64,000 nt of DNA from Demequina zhanjiangensis (GTDB lineage: Bacteria; Actinomycetota; Actinomycetes; Actinomycetales; Demequinaceae). This document shows, in pieces, positions 25,511 to 35,438 of the stretch. The stretch covers positions 352,751-416,750 of the forward strand of contig NZ_JAUHPV010000003.1 in assembly GCF_030418315.1 (NCBI RefSeq). The letters are read 5' to 3'. Under the pieces are notes generated by a model. It worked only from the letters and a program-made list of their open reading frames with translations. It was not told where the DNA came from and did no database searches. The position numbers and the translations under genes are program-made. The first letter of the stretch is position 1. The number at the start of each line of letters is the position of its first letter.

Positions 25511-25527
25511 CCCACCCTTCCTCGTGC

Positions 25528-25560
25528 GATGCGGCGCCGGCCTCGAGTCGGCGCCGCATC
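25528..25560 (+). terminator. Terminator after the 52-residue protein gene
   Basis: 12-bp perfect stem GATGCGGCGCCG (25528-25539) and CGGCGCCGCATC (25549-25560), followed by a mildly T-rich GTCATGTCTG. Confidence 0.75.
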
Positions 25561-25698
25561 GTCATGTCTGGGCTGGTGCGTCTCACAGAGGCACGCGCGA
25601 GGAACGCGGAGCAGCCGCACGCCGGTGCGTGGCGACCCGTGCGGGTCGGTAGCATCGTCTCGGAACCTTTGACCCGCGCAATCCGAAGGAGCACGAAC

Positions 25699-27705
25699 GT
25701 GTCCAGCCTCATCGCGACCATCGACGGCATCGAGCGAGAGCTCGCCGCCGGCACGACGGGGTCGGACCTCTTCTCCGAGCGTCGGGACGTGGTCGTCATG
25801 CGCGTCGACGGCGCGCTCTGGGACCTCGCTCGCGAGATCCCCGAAGGCGCTTCGGTCGACGCCGTCACCGTGGAGGAGCCCGACGGCCTCATGGTGCTCC
25901 GCCACTCGACCGCGCACGTGCTCGCGCAGGCCGTGCAGCAGATCAACCCGGACGCGAAGCTGGGCGTGGGTCCTCCTATCGAGAACGGCTTCTACTACGA
26001 CTTCGACGTGGAGACTCCTTTCACTCCCGAGGACCTCAAGAAGCTCGAGAAGGCGATGCAGCGCATCGTCAAGGAGGGACAGTCCTTCGAGCGCCGCGAG
26101 GTCAGCCGCGAGGAGGCGCTCGCCGAGCTGTCGCACGAGCCGTACAAGTGCGAGCTGCTGAACCAGGAGGCCGCGGGCGCCGAGGGCGCGTCCGTCGAGA
26201 TCGGCGACGGTGACATCACCATCTACGACAACGTGCGCCGCAACGGAGAGCGTGCGTGGGGCGACCTGTGCCGCGGCCCTCACGTGCCGTCCACCAAGGT
26301 GCTCGCCAACGGCTGGTCTCTCATGCGGTCGGCGGCTGCGTACTGGAAGGGGTCGGAGAAGAACCCCCAGCTCCAGCGCGTCTACGGCACCGCATGGCCC
26401 ACCAAGGAGGAGCTGGTCGCCTACAAGGACCGTCTCGCCGAGGCCGAGCGTCGCGACCACCGCAAGCTCGGAGCCGAGCTCGACCTCTACTCCTTCCCGG
26501 AGGAGATCGGCTCGGGCATGGTCGTGTTCCACCCCAAGGGCGGCGTGATCAAGCGCGAGATGGAGGACTACGTCCGTCAGCGTCACATCGAGGAGGGCTT
26601 CGAGTACGTCTCGACCCCGCACATCTCCAAGGACGCGCTCTTCTACACCTCCGGCCACCTGCCCTACTACAAGGGCACCATGTTCCCGCCCATGCACGTG
26701 GACGAGGAGGTCGACGACCAGGGCAACGTCACCAGGCAGGGCCAGGAGTACTTCCTCAAGGCGATGAACTGCCCGATGCACAACCTGATCTTCCGTTCGC
26801 GGGGCCGCTCCTACCGTGAGCTTCCGCTGCGCTTCTTCGAGTTCGGATCGGTCTACCGGTACGAGAAGTCCGGCGTGGTGCACGGACTGACCCGTGTGCG
26901 CGCGATGACGCAGGACGACTCGCACTCGTACGTGACCCCCGAGCAGGCGGGCGCGGAGATCGAGCACCTGCTGCGTTTCGTGACGGGGCTGCTCGAGGAC
27001 TTCGGCCTCACCGACTACTACTTCGAGCTCTCCACCCGCGACACCGAGGGCGACAAGAAGGACAAGTTCATCGGCTCGGACGAGCAGTGGGAGTCCGCGA
27101 CCGAGGTGCTGCGCAGCACGGCGGCGAGCTTCGGGCTCGAGCCCGTGCTCGACCCGGGCGGCGCGGCGTTCTACGGCCCCAAGATCTCGGTGCAGGCGAA
27201 GGACGCGATCGGCCGCACCTGGCAGATGTCGACCATCCAGTACGACTTCAACCAGCCGGAGCGCTTCGGCCTGGAGTACACCGCGGCCGACGGCTCGCGC
27301 CAGCAGCCGGTGATGATCCACTCGGCGAAGTTCGGCTCGATCGAGCGGTTCCTCGGTGTCCTCGTGGAGCACTACGCCGGCGCGTTCCCCGTGTGGCTCG
27401 CGCCCGTGCAGGTGCGCTGCGTCCCGGTCGCTGAGCCCTTCAACGACTATCTCCACGAGGTCGCCACGAAGCTCCGCGCAGCGGGCGTGCGTGTCGAGGT
27501 AGACGACTCCGACGAGCGCTTCCCCAAGAAGATCCGCACCGCCTCCAAGGAGAAGGTGCCCTTCGTCCTCATCGCTGGAGGCGAGGACGCGGAGGCGGGA
27601 GCGGTCTCATTCCGCTTCCGCGATGGAAGCCAGGACAACCAGGTGCCCGTGGACGAGGCGGTGGAGCGCATCCTGAAGGCGATCGGCGACAAGGCGCAGG
27701 TCTGA
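25699..27705 (+). CDS. thrS: Threonyl-tRNA synthetase
   Basis: Charges tRNA-Thr. 668 residues from the GTG at 25699 (GAAGGAG upstream); a longer open frame from 25483 runs through a terminator and is rejected. Domains: TGS (1-65), second additional/editing domain with [11 protein letters not shown] and the [21 protein letters not shown] segment, class II core from about 250, and anticodon-binding domain from about 560. Zinc ligands are visible as [14 protein letters not shown] and MIHSAKFGS. First gene of the thrS-HIT-pgsA-acyltransferase-pimA series known from mycobacteria. Possible -10 TAGCAT about 45 bp upstream. Confidence 0.98.
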   Translation: MSSLIATIDGIERELAAGTTGSDLFSERRDVVVMRVDGALWDLAREIPEGASVDAVTVEEPDGLMVLRHSTAHVLAQAVQQINPDAKLGVGPPIENGFYYDFDVETPFTPEDLKKLEKAMQRIVKEGQSFERREVSREEALAELSHEPYKCELLNQEAAGAEGASVEIGDGDITIYDNVRRNGERAWGDLCRGPHVPSTKVLANGWSLMRSAAAYWKGSEKNPQLQRVYGTAWPTKEELVAYKDRLAEAERRDHRKLGAELDLYSFPEEIGSGMVVFHPKGGVIKREMEDYVRQRHIEEGFEYVSTPHISKDALFYTSGHLPYYKGTMFPPMHVDEEVDDQGNVTRQGQEYFLKAMNCPMHNLIFRSRGRSYRELPLRFFEFGSVYRYEKSGVVHGLTRVRAMTQDDSHSYVTPEQAGAEIEHLLRFVTGLLEDFGLTDYYFELSTRDTEGDKKDKFIGSDEQWESATEVLRSTAASFGLEPVLDPGGAAFYGPKISVQAKDAIGRTWQMSTIQYDFNQPERFGLEYTAADGSRQQPVMIHSAKFGSIERFLGVLVEHYAGAFPVWLAPVQVRCVPVAEPFNDYLHEVATKLRAAGVRVEVDDSDERFPKKIRTASKEKVPFVLIAGGEDAEAGAVSFRFRDGSQDNQVPVDEAVERILKAIGDKAQV

Positions 27706-27707
27706 CC

Positions 27708-28259
27708 GTGGACGACGTCGTCGACTCGGACATGATGGGCGGGGTGCCCGACGGGTTCGAACGCCTGTGGACGCCTCACCGGATGGCCTACATCACCCAC
27801 TCGTCGGCGCGCCCGCGCATCGAGGGGGAGCGTGACTGCCCCCTGTGCAAGAAGGTCGAGGACGACGACCGTGCCCACCTCGTGGTGCACCGCGGCGAGA
27901 CCTGCTACGTGGTGCTCAACCTGTTCCCGTACAACCCCGGTCACCTGATGGTGTGCCCCTACCGCCACGTCGGCTGGTACACCGAGGCGACCGCGCAGGA
28001 GCGTGCGGAGATGGCTGAGCTGACGGCCGAGGCGATGGAGATCCTGCGGGACCTCAGCGGCACGCAGGGGTTCAACGTCGGCATGAACCAGGGGGTGCCC
28101 GGTGGCGCCGGCATCTCCGAGCACCTGCATCAGCATGTCGTTCCCCGCTGGACGGGCGACGCCAACTTCCTTCCCATCATCGGCCGCACCAAGGCGGTGC
28201 CAGAGCTGCTCGACGACACGTGGCAGCGGGTCAGCGACGCCTGGGCTTCGCGCCGCTGA
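27708..28259 (+). CDS. HIT family protein, AP4A phosphorylase-like (Rv2613c type)
   Basis: Predicted to split diadenosine tetraphosphate phosphorolytically. 183 residues from the GTG at 27708, two nt after the thrS stop codon. CPLCKK (possible metal site), YVVLNLFPYNPGHLMVCPYRHV and the HIT motif SEHLHQHVVPRWTGDANFLP (about residue 140) are visible. M. tuberculosis Rv2613c, an AP4A phosphorylase, occupies the same place between thrS and pgsA1. AP4A is made by aminoacyl-tRNA synthetases, so coupling to thrS makes sense. Confidence 0.92.
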   Translation: MDDVVDSDMMGGVPDGFERLWTPHRMAYITHSSARPRIEGERDCPLCKKVEDDDRAHLVVHRGETCYVVLNLFPYNPGHLMVCPYRHVGWYTEATAQERAEMAELTAEAMEILRDLSGTQGFNVGMNQGVPGGAGISEHLHQHVVPRWTGDANFLPIIGRTKAVPELLDDTWQRVSDAWASRR

Positions 28260-28287
28260 CACAGAACGACAGAGACGAGAGACGACG

Positions 28288-28986
28288 ATGCTATCCAGCC
28301 TGCGGCCGCTCATGGCCAAGATCTGGCAGGCCCCGGCGAAGGCGCTGCTCAAGGCGGGCGTCCACCCCAACGCCGTCACCATCGCGGGAACGATCGGTGT
28401 GGTGTTCGGGGCGGTGTTCTTCTTCCCCAAGGGCGGCATGTGGCTGTTCTGGGGCACGCTGTTCATCACCTTCTTCGTCGTGACGGACATGCTCGACGGG
28501 ACGATGGCGCGACTGTCAGGCAAGACGTCGCGACTCGGCGCCTACCTCGACTCGACGCTCGACCGCGTCGCCGACGCCGCGATCTTCGGCGCGCTGGTGT
28601 GGACCTTCCGCGACGACACTGCGACGGCGCTCGGCGCGCTGCTGTGCCTCACCATCGGCGCGGTCGTGCCCTACGCCCGCGCCAAGGCGGAGAGCCTCGG
28701 AATCGACGCAGCGGTCGGTATCGCGGAGAGGTCTGACCGGCTCGTGATCGGCCTGACCGCCACCGCGCTGGTGGGGCTCGGCCTGCCGCAGGTGGTCCTC
28801 ACCGTCGTGCTGTGGCTGCTTGCGGCCGCCGCCGCCATCACCGTCGGCCAGCGCACCTGGCGCGTCATGGTGGCGAACCAGGCGGACCTGGACGCCGCGG
28901 CCGACCACCACCGCGACTCGGAGGACTACTCCCATCACCCGGGTGACGCCCCGGGCCGCCCGCACTCCGAGGGCGACGAGGCGTAG
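28288..28986 (+). CDS. pgsA: Phosphatidylinositol phosphate synthase (CDP-alcohol phosphatidyltransferase)
   Basis: Makes phosphatidylinositol phosphate from CDP-diacylglycerol and inositol-1-phosphate at the membrane, the entry step to PIM lipids. 232 residues from the ATG at 28288. About six membrane helices. The CDP-alcohol motif is complete: DMLDGTMARLSG, then SRLGAYLDSTLDR (D-x2-D-G-x2-A-R-x8-G-x3-D-x3-D). The C-terminus is hydrophilic and His-rich (HHRDSEDYSHHP). The next two genes are a PIM acyltransferase and pimA, which selects PI-phosphate synthase over glycerol- or serine-linked relatives. Confidence 0.92.
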   Translation: MLSSLRPLMAKIWQAPAKALLKAGVHPNAVTIAGTIGVVFGAVFFFPKGGMWLFWGTLFITFFVVTDMLDGTMARLSGKTSRLGAYLDSTLDRVADAAIFGALVWTFRDDTATALGALLCLTIGAVVPYARAKAESLGIDAAVGIAERSDRLVIGLTATALVGLGLPQVVLTVVLWLLAAAAAITVGQRTWRVMVANQADLDAAADHHRDSEDYSHHPGDAPGRPHSEGDEA

Positions 28987-28994
28987 CCCGACCG

Positions 28995-29888
28995 ATGAAC
29001 TCCTTCCTCTTCGCGTGGCGCGCCTCGCGACGGCTGCCTGTGGCCGTCGTCCGCGGCGCTGCATGGACGCTCGCCATGGCGGCTTGGGCGACCCACGCGA
29101 AGGCGAGCACGCGGCTCGAGGACAATCTCGCGCGCGTCACGGGCGCCTCGGGTCGTGAGCTCAGGGTCCTCTCGCGGCGCGGACTTGCCTCCGTCGCGAG
29201 GTACTACGCCGAGGTCCTCGAGATGAGCCGCCTCACGGGCGACGTGATCGATGCGCGCGTACGCGTCGAGGGGCTCGCGGAGACGGGAGGGGCGCTCTCA
29301 GGCGCCAACCCGGCCGTCGCGGTGCTGGGGCACTGCGGAAACTGGGACCTCATCGGCGCATGGGCCTGCCGCAACCTCATGCCCGTCACCGCCGTCGCGG
29401 AGAAGCTGAAGCCGCAGGAGGTGTTCGACGAGTTCGTCGCCCTCCGGTCCGCGCACGGACTCAGGATCCTGGGACACGAGGGCGGCAGCACGTTCCGCGC
29501 CCTGCTGCGGATCGCTCGCGAGGAGCCGGTGCTCGTGTGCCTGGTGGCGGACCGCGACCTGTCAGGGTCCGGCATCCCCGTCGAGATGTGGGGACACCGG
29601 GTGAAGGTCGCTCCAGGCCCCGCCGCGCTGTCCTTGTCCTCAGGCGCGCCCCTGGTGCCGGTGCACCTTCGGTACGAGCGCCTGCGCGGCGCGCGCCGCC
29701 GGAAGGCCCGCTCGGCGTGGGGTACGGTGCTCTCGTTCGGGCCGGTGCTGGAGCCGGCCGATTTCACGGGGGAGCAGCGCGTGGAGGAGATGACCCAGGC
29801 CTGGGCCGCCTCCTTCGCGGACGCCGTCGCCGCCGATCCCCAGGACTGGCACATGCTCCAACGTTTCGGATGGCTCGAGGACGCCTGA
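28995..29888 (+). CDS. patA: Phosphatidylinositol mannoside acyltransferase (PatA-like, LPLAT family)
   Basis: Transfers a fatty acyl chain to a mannose of PIM1/PIM2 at the cytoplasmic face of the membrane. 297 residues. The catalytic motif GHCGNWD (H-x4-D) is near residue 112; EKLKPQEVFDEFVALR, LGHEGGSTFRALLR and CLVADRDLSGSGIPVEMWG are also typical. An N-terminal hydrophobic stretch (LPVAVVRGAAWTLAMAAW) may anchor it. It lies between pgsA and pimA exactly as Rv2611c does in M. tuberculosis, which supports the PIM role over lipid A-type acylation. Confidence 0.9.
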   Translation: MNSFLFAWRASRRLPVAVVRGAAWTLAMAAWATHAKASTRLEDNLARVTGASGRELRVLSRRGLASVARYYAEVLEMSRLTGDVIDARVRVEGLAETGGALSGANPAVAVLGHCGNWDLIGAWACRNLMPVTAVAEKLKPQEVFDEFVALRSAHGLRILGHEGGSTFRALLRIAREEPVLVCLVADRDLSGSGIPVEMWGHRVKVAPGPAALSLSSGAPLVPVHLRYERLRGARRRKARSAWGTVLSFGPVLEPADFTGEQRVEEMTQAWAASFADAVAADPQDWHMLQRFGWLEDA

Positions 29889-29889
29889 C

Positions 29890-31044
29890 ATGAGGATCGG
29901 GATCGTCTGCCCCTATTCGCTGGACCGCCCAGGCGGTGTGCAGCTCCACGTGATGGACCTGGCCCAGGCGTTGCTCGCGCGCGGACACTTCGTCTCAGTG
30001 CTCGCACCTGCAGCGCCCAACACCCCGGTGCCCGGCTACGTGATGAGCACAGGACGCTCGATCCCGATCCCTTACAACGGATCCACGGCGCGACTCTCCT
30101 TCGGACTGCTCACCGCGTCCCGTGTGCGGAAGTGGCTCCGCGAGGGCGATTTCGACGTGGTGCACCTGCACGAGCCAGGCGCGCCGTCCATCTCCGTGAT
30201 CGCGATGTGGGCGCGCCTGGGGCCCACGGTGGCCACCTTCCACACGTCGAACGACGACTCGGCGCTGATGCGCATCGGCAAGCCGTTCATCAAGCCCGGC
30301 TACGAGGAGCTCGACGCGCGCATCGCGGTGTCGCCCTCCGCGGCGCGGACGGTGTTCGAGCATCTGCGGGTGGAGGCGACTCACATCATCCCCAACGGCG
30401 TGGACACCAGCACCTACGTGGCTGCCGTCGCACGTGAGCAGTGGCGTGGCACTCCCGAGGCGCCGACCGTCGGCATCCTTGGCCGCATGGATGAGCCCCG
30501 CAAGGGTCTCGACGACTTCCTCGCCGCGATCCCGGGTGTACGCGACAAGGTGCCGGGAACGCGTTTCCTCGTCGCCGGCAGGTACTCCGATCGCACCGCG
30601 GAACGGATCAGGAAGGCAGGCGCCGTTTCCATCGGTCCGCTCGACGAGAAGGACAAGGAACGGTTCATGTCCTCGCTCGACGTGTACGTCGCGCCCAACA
30701 CCGGGGGAGAGAGCTTCGGCATCGTCCTCGTCGAGGCGATGGCCGCCGGCGCAGCCGTGGTGGCGAGCGACCTGACGGCCTTCAGGGACGTCGGCACCGC
30801 GGCCGACGGAAACCTCGCAGTCCGCCTCTTCCCCGTGGGCGAGAGCGACGGCCTTGCGAAGGAGCTGACGCGACTCCTCGAGGATCCGGCCCTGCGCAGA
30901 CGGCTGTCCCGGCGCGGCCAGGAGCTCGCTGGCACCTTCGACTGGCTCCAGGTGGTGCCCAGGGTCGAGGAGACGTACCTCGACGCCATTAGACTTGACG
31001 CCGAACTGAGCCCCCAGCCCGTGAAGGAAGAAGAGAGCGCATGA
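29890..31044 (+). CDS. pimA: Phosphatidylinositol alpha-mannosyltransferase (PimA)
   Basis: Adds the first mannose from GDP-mannose to phosphatidylinositol. 384 residues, GT4 fold. [20 protein letters not shown] carries the Gly-rich nucleotide loop; [11 protein letters not shown] contains the His seen in Pim[25 protein letters not shown] and [18 protein letters not shown] (E-x7-E) complete the donor site. It follows patA by one base and overlaps pdxS by 4 bp (ATGA, 31041-31044). Confidence 0.94.
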   Translation: MRIGIVCPYSLDRPGGVQLHVMDLAQALLARGHFVSVLAPAAPNTPVPGYVMSTGRSIPIPYNGSTARLSFGLLTASRVRKWLREGDFDVVHLHEPGAPSISVIAMWARLGPTVATFHTSNDDSALMRIGKPFIKPGYEELDARIAVSPSAARTVFEHLRVEATHIIPNGVDTSTYVAAVAREQWRGTPEAPTVGILGRMDEPRKGLDDFLAAIPGVRDKVPGTRFLVAGRYSDRTAERIRKAGAVSIGPLDEKDKERFMSSLDVYVAPNTGGESFGIVLVEAMAAGAAVVASDLTAFRDVGTAADGNLAVRLFPVGESDGLAKELTRLLEDPALRRRLSRRGQELAGTFDWLQVVPRVEETYLDAIRLDAELSPQPVKEEESA

Positions 31045-31943
31045 GCGATTCCACGAACGCCCCCCAGGTCGGAACCGACCTCGTCAAGCGAGGCATGGCC
31101 GACATGCTCAAGGGCGGCGTGATCATGGACGTCGTCACCCCCGAGCAGGCGAAGATCGCCGAGGACGCCGGCGCTGTCGCCGTCATGGCCCTTGAGCGCG
31201 TCCCGGCCGACATCCGCGCGCAGGGCGGCGTGTCCCGCATGAGCGACCCGGACATGATCCAGGGCATCATCGACACCGTCTCCATCCCGGTGATGGCGAA
31301 GGCCCGCATCGGCCACTTCGTCGAGGCGCAGGTGCTCGAGAGCCTGGGCGTCGACTACATCGACGAGTCCGAGGTGCTCACCCCCGCGGACTACACCCAC
31401 CACATCGACAAGTGGAACTACACCGTGCCGTTCGTGTGCGGCGCCACCAACCTCGGCGAGGCGCTGCGCCGCATCTCCGAGGGCGCCGCCATGATCCGCT
31501 CGAAGGGCGAGGCCGGCACCGGCGACGTGTCCAACGCGACCACGCACATGCGCAAGATCCGTGCCGAGATCAAGGCGCTCACCGCGATGCCCGAGGACGA
31601 GCTCTACGTGGCCGCCAAGGAGCTTCAGGCGCCGCTTCCGCTCGTCCAGGAGATCGCGAAGACGGGCAAGCTGCCCGTCGTGCTGTTCACCGCGGGCGGC
31701 ATCGCCACCCCGGCCGACGCCGCGATGATGATGCAGCTCGGCGCCGAGGGCGTGTTCGTCGGCTCCGGCATCTTCAAGTCCGGCGACCCCGCCGCCCGTG
31801 CCAAGGCGATCGTGAAGGCGACCACGTTCTACGACGACCCGAAGGTCATCGCGGACGTCTCACGCGGTCTGGGCGAGGCGATGGTCGGGATCAACGTCGA
31901 GGAGGAGCCTGAGCCGCACCGCCTCGCCGAGCGTGGCTGGTAG
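31041..31943 (+). CDS. pdxS: Pyridoxal 5'-phosphate synthase lyase subunit PdxS
   Basis: Condenses ribose-5-phosphate, glyceraldehyde-3-phosphate and ammonia to PLP, with PdxT as glutaminase. 300 residues, very highly conserved: [54 protein letters not shown] (Lys that forms the sugar imine), [13 protein letters not shown] and [15 protein letters not shown] (second Lys). It starts inside the end of pimA and is overlapped by 11 bp by a NUDIX gene that separates it from pdxT. Confidence 0.97.
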   Translation: MSDSTNAPQVGTDLVKRGMADMLKGGVIMDVVTPEQAKIAEDAGAVAVMALERVPADIRAQGGVSRMSDPDMIQGIIDTVSIPVMAKARIGHFVEAQVLESLGVDYIDESEVLTPADYTHHIDKWNYTVPFVCGATNLGEALRRISEGAAMIRSKGEAGTGDVSNATTHMRKIRAEIKALTAMPEDELYVAAKELQAPLPLVQEIAKTGKLPVVLFTAGGIATPADAAMMMQLGAEGVFVGSGIFKSGDPAARAKAIVKATTFYDDPKVIADVSRGLGEAMVGINVEEEPEPHRLAERGW

Positions 31944-32487
31944 CGGCCGCCGACCGCTTGACGGCCACGCGCTCGCCGCGGACGGCCGTTATCACCGGCT
32001 GGGCGCGCGCGTGCTGCTGGTCGATGACTCCGGGTCGGTCCCGCGCGTCCTGATGATGCGTGGGCACGACCCGGACCAGCCTGAGCGCAGCTTCTGGTTC
32101 ACGCCGGGAGGCGGTCTCGAGTCGGGCGAGACGACGCGTGCCGCCGCGGTGCGCGAGCTCGAGGAGGAGACCGGACTCGTGCTCGAGGAGCACGAGCTCG
32201 AGGGGCCGGTGTGGATACGCACCGCGATCTTCGACTTCGCGTCGTTGCCCTACTCGCAGCTCGAGGAGATCTTCGTCGCGAGGCTGGCCGACGCGGAGCG
32301 CCGCGAGCAGCGCGAGTCCGCGTGGACGGAGCAGGAGACGGACACCATCGACGACGTCGTGTGGCTGACCCTCGCGCAGCTGGCGGCGTCCGAGATCGAG
32401 GTGTTCCCCGTGCGGTTGAGGGAGTCGTGGGACGACTTCCTCCCGTGGGACGGGGAGACGAGGAACATGGGAGAGGTGGACGAGTGA
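31933..32487 (+). CDS. NUDIX hydrolase
   Basis: Pyrophosphohydrolase of unknown substrate. 184 residues from the GTG at 31933. The NUDIX box is complete in [24 protein letters not shown] (G-x5-E-x7-REL-x-EE-x-G). It overlaps pdxS by 11 bp and pdxT by 4 bp (GTGA, 32484-32487), so it is translationally embedded in the PLP operon. M. tuberculosis has a NUDIX gene (Rv2609c) next to pimA, so the position may be ancestral rather than functional. Cleaning a damaged nucleotide or PLP precursor is speculation. Confidence 0.88.
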   Translation: MAGSGRRPLDGHALAADGRYHRLGARVLLVDDSGSVPRVLMMRGHDPDQPERSFWFTPGGGLESGETTRAAAVRELEEETGLVLEEHELEGPVWIRTAIFDFASLPYSQLEEIFVARLADAERREQRESAWTEQETDTIDDVVWLTLAQLAASEIEVFPVRLRESWDDFLPWDGETRNMGEVDE

Positions 32488-33089
32488 CGACGATCGGCAT
32501 CCTGGCGCTCCAGGGCGATGTCCGGGAGCACGCGCATGCGATCGAGCGCCTTGGCGCGTCGGCGGTCGGCGTGCGCAGGCTCTCCGAGCTCGACGCGGTG
32601 GACGGGCTGATCATCCCGGGCGGGGAGTCGACGACGATCGACAAGCTGCTGCGGATCTTCGAGCTGTTCGACCCGCTGAAGCAGCGCCTGGACGAGGGTC
32701 TCCCGGTGCTGGGGACGTGTGCCGGGATGATCATGCTTGCCAGCGACATCATCGGCGCGATCGAGGGGCAGAGGTCGCTCGGGGTGATCCCGATGACGGT
32801 GCGCCGCAACGCGTTCGGCCGTCAGGTCGATTCGAGCGAGGTCGAGCTGACGTGGCGCCCCGACGGATCCACGATGCATGCGACCTTCATCAGGGCTCCG
32901 TGGGTGGAGAGCTCGGCCGATGCGGTCGAGGTGCTCGCCGTCGACGAGGCGCATGGAGGTCAGACCGTCGCGGTACGGCACCGCAATGCGATCGCGACGA
33001 GCTTCCACCCCGAGATCGTGGCGCCAGGGGCGACTCCTGACGACCGCGTTCACCAGGTCCTGCTGGACCTCGTCGCCTCTCGCCGCTGA
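32484..33089 (+). CDS. pdxT: Pyridoxal 5'-phosphate synthase glutaminase subunit PdxT
   Basis: Supplies ammonia from glutamine to PdxS. 201 residues from the GTG at 32484. GILALQGDVREHAHAIERLG, LIIPGGESTTI, nucleophile Cys in LGTCAGMIMLA and ATSFHPEI with the catalytic His are all visible. It overlaps the NUDIX gene by 4 bp. The next gene on the right is convergent, only one base away. Confidence 0.97.
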   Translation: MTTIGILALQGDVREHAHAIERLGASAVGVRRLSELDAVDGLIIPGGESTTIDKLLRIFELFDPLKQRLDEGLPVLGTCAGMIMLASDIIGAIEGQRSLGVIPMTVRRNAFGRQVDSSEVELTWRPDGSTMHATFIRAPWVESSADAVEVLAVDEAHGGQTVAVRHRNAIATSFHPEIVAPGATPDDRVHQVLLDLVASRR

Positions 33090-33090
33090 T

Positions 33091-33672
33091 TCACCGGCCG
33101 GCGACGAGCCCGCCCTGAAGCACGGGAGCAAGCGTCTGCGCCGCCTGGGCGAGCGCATCGGCGTCGAGTGAGCTGGCGCCGACCGCGCGCGCGAGGAGGC
33201 CCGGCATCATCACGGGAGCGAGCCCGTACACGGTGAGCACTGGGGCGAGCGCGTCCACATCGAGATCGGCGCGCATCGCGCCCGCACGCTGCTGGTCCGC
33301 GAGCGTGCGTCGTGTGCCGTCCACGAGCGCGTCGAAGAGTGCGTCGGCGCGGGCGGAGCCGTGCTCGAGCATTCGTCGGGCGTACGCGGCGTAGGGGAGC
33401 GGGCCGTCCTCTGCGGGGGCGAAGTGGGCGGCGATCGACTGGACGTCCAGCTCTCCCGCGGCCTTGAGCTCGAGCAGGTGGCGCACCACCTGCTCGTCGC
33501 ATCGATCCTGGAGCCCTGCCTTGCCCCCGAAATGATGGTTCACGAGTCCTGGCGCGACGCCGGCGCGCGACGCGATCGCACGCACTCCCACGCTGAAGCC
33601 CTGGGCGGCGAACTCGCGAATCGCGGCGTCGCGTATTCGTGCCGGAGTGCTCAAATCCTCGGTTGAACGCAT
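33091..33672 (-). CDS. TetR-family regulator
   Basis: 193 residues. N-terminal helix-turn-helix: FSVGVRAIASRAGVAPGLVNHHFGGKAGL, about residues 26-55. The ligand-binding domain is divergent, with no clue to the inducer. The C-terminal region has several hydrophobic helices. It is divergent from a short-chain dehydrogenase gene, with a 20-bp palindrome between (33681-33700), so it probably represses itself and that gene. The pair interrupts the otherwise mycobacteria-like pdxT-yebC order and looks like a local insertion. Confidence 0.88.
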   Translation of the reverse strand: MRSTEDLSTPARIRDAAIREFAAQGFSVGVRAIASRAGVAPGLVNHHFGGKAGLQDRCDEQVVRHLLELKAAGELDVQSIAAHFAPAEDGPLPYAAYARRMLEHGSARADALFDALVDGTRRTLADQQRAGAMRADLDVDALAPVLTVYGLAPVMMPGLLARAVGASSLDADALAQAAQTLAPVLQGGLVAGR

Positions 33673-33680
33673 GTTTCACA

Positions 33681-33700
33681 GGTTATACGATCGTTCAACC
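33681..33700. promoter_or_regulatory. Palindromic operator between the TetR and SDR genes
   Basis: 20-bp imperfect palindrome GGTTATACGATCGTTCAACC, symmetric at 16 of 20 positions around ACGATCGT. It begins 9 bp before the regulator start codon (33672). Likely binding site of the adjacent TetR protein. Confidence 0.65.
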
Positions 33701-33746
33701 ATGTGTGGAGCGGAACCTCCGTCCACCGAGGCCTGAAGGGATCCGC

Positions 33747-34580
33747 ATGACGACCGTCGCCATCACAGGGGCCAGCTCGGGAATCGGGCTCAGGGCTGCG
33801 AGGCGGCTCGCCGAGGAGGGGCACCATGTGCTCGCGCTGTGCCGGAACGTGGAGCGATCCCGCGCCGCGCTGGGCGACCAGGTCGAGATCGTCGAGACAC
33901 ACATGGAGGACCTCGACTCCGTGCGGGGCGCCGCCGAGAGAGCCAAGCAGGCCGGAGTCGAGGTCCTGATCAACAATGCCGCGATCTTCGACATGGGTTT
34001 GAAGCGGCGCACGCTCTCGCCACAGGGCCACGAGCTCGTGTGGGCGACCAACCACCTGGGGCCCTCAGCCCTCGCGGCGGAGCTGATCGACACCCTGGCC
34101 GCGGCTCCGGACGGCCGCGTCGTGTTCATCGCGTCGAAGGGGCTCGTCGCGATGCCCAGGATCCGCATCCGTTGGGACCGCCTTGACGGTGAGGGCTGGT
34201 ACACGCCGACGCGGGCGTATTACCACGCCAAGCTGGCCCAGGTGATGACCGCCGAGACGCTGCACGAGCGTCACGGCGACGCGGTGACGGTCAGCTGTCT
34301 GCGGGTGCCGGCCGTGCGGCTCGACCCCGCCAAGCTCGCAGCCCAGCCGCGCCTCCAGCGCGCGCTGTATGCGCCGAAGAACCGGGCCGCCGCAGCGCCC
34401 GCGCAGGTGGCCGACGCGTATGTGCGGCTCGCCGTCGGCCCCGAGCCGGACGCGGTCTACGTCGACGAGCGCGGCGCGGCGTGCCCGGTGCCGCGCTTCG
34501 CCCGTGATCGGGCCAACCGTGAGCGGCTCGCCGCTGCGACGCGTGCGGCGATCGCGCCGGAGACAGGCGCGGTCGGCTGA
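33747..34580 (+). CDS. Short-chain dehydrogenase/reductase
   Basis: NAD(P)-dependent oxidoreductase of unknown substrate. 277 residues from the ATG at 33747 (GAAGGGATCC upstream). TGASSGIG near residue 8 binds the cofactor, VLINNAA follows, and the catalytic Tyr/Lys is in [11 protein letters not shown]. The Ser of the triad appears as VVFIASKG. It resembles WW-domain-oxidoreductase or retinol-dehydrogenase-like SDRs in order of motifs. Control by the divergent TetR protein is inferred from the operator. Confidence 0.87.
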   Translation: MTTVAITGASSGIGLRAARRLAEEGHHVLALCRNVERSRAALGDQVEIVETHMEDLDSVRGAAERAKQAGVEVLINNAAIFDMGLKRRTLSPQGHELVWATNHLGPSALAAELIDTLAAAPDGRVVFIASKGLVAMPRIRIRWDRLDGEGWYTPTRAYYHAKLAQVMTAETLHERHGDAVTVSCLRVPAVRLDPAKLAAQPRLQRALYAPKNRAAAAPAQVADAYVRLAVGPEPDAVYVDERGAACPVPRFARDRANRERLAAATRAAIAPETGAVG

Positions 34581-34627
34581 CCGCACGCGCCACGACGTCG
34601 GCGAACCTGAGCGAGCGCCCCGCCTGC

Positions 34628-34633
34628 GTAGAA
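34628..34633 (+). promoter_or_regulatory. Probable -10 box of the yebC-ruvCAB unit
   Basis: TAGAAT, about 40 bp before the yebC GTG; no confident -35 box. It would drive yebC and the downstream ruvC, which follows within 10 bp. Confidence 0.4.
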
Positions 34634-34672
34634 TGGTCGGCAGTCCTAGAACATGCGCGACGAGGAGCACAC

Positions 34673-35428
34673 GTGTCCGGTCACTCCAAATGGGCCACCA
34701 CCAAGCACAAGAAGGCGGTCATCGACGCCAAGCGCGGCAAGCTCTTTGCCAAGCTGATCAAGAACATCGAGGTGGCGGCGCGCACCGGTGGCGGTGACCC
34801 CGCGGGCAACCCGACGCTGTTCGACGCCATCCAGAAGGCGAAGAAGTCGTCGGTCCCCAACGACAACATCGATCGCGCGGTCAAGCGCGGCTCCGGCGAC
34901 GAGGCCGGTGGCGCGCAGTACGAGACGATCATGTACGAGGGCTACGGGCCCAACGGCGTCGCGATGCTGATCGAGTGCCTCACCGACAACCGCAACCGTG
35001 CCGCCATGGAGGTGCGCACGGCGCTCACCCGCAACAACGGCACGCTCGCCGACCCTGGCTCCGTCGCATACCTGTTCTCCCGCAAGGGCCAGGTCATCGT
35101 CCCGGCCGACGGCACGGACGAGGACGCGCTCATGGAGGCGACCCTCGAGGTCGGCGCCGAGGAGATCGAGAACGCGGGGGAGGTCTTCGAGATCACCTCG
35201 GAGGCCACGGACGTGGTCGCGGTCCGCACCGCGCTCCAGGAGGCGGGTATCGACTACGACTCCGCCGAGGCCGTCTGGACCCCCTCCATGAAGGTCGAGC
35301 TCGATGTGGACGGCGCCCGCAAGATGCTGCGCCTCATCGACGCCCTTGAGGACTGCGACGATGTCCAGAACGTCTACGCCAACATGGACGCCTCGGACGA
35401 GGTGCTCGAGGCCGCCGCCGCAGAGTAG
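34673..35428 (+). CDS. yebC: YebC/PmpR family protein
   Basis: 251 residues from the GTG at 34673 (GAGGAG upstream). [20 protein letters not shown] at the N-terminus is the family signature, followed by [21 protein letters not shown] and [22 protein letters not shown]. Older work calls these DNA-binding regulators; recent work on YebC proteins points to helping ribosomes through difficult proline stretches. Conserved neighbour of ruvC across bacteria. Confidence 0.96.
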   Translation: MSGHSKWATTKHKKAVIDAKRGKLFAKLIKNIEVAARTGGGDPAGNPTLFDAIQKAKKSSVPNDNIDRAVKRGSGDEAGGAQYETIMYEGYGPNGVAMLIECLTDNRNRAAMEVRTALTRNNGTLADPGSVAYLFSRKGQVIVPADGTDEDALMEATLEVGAEEIENAGEVFEITSEATDVVAVRTALQEAGIDYDSAEAVWTPSMKVELDVDGARKMLRLIDALEDCDDVQNVYANMDASDEVLEAAAAE

Positions 35429-35438
35429 GCCACCTGCC

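Noticed and set aside
25483..25698. Extended N-terminus for ThrRS
   Set aside because: The region contains the end of the 52-residue gene and its terminator; the GTG at 25699 has a good ribosome-binding site and begins the TGS domain.
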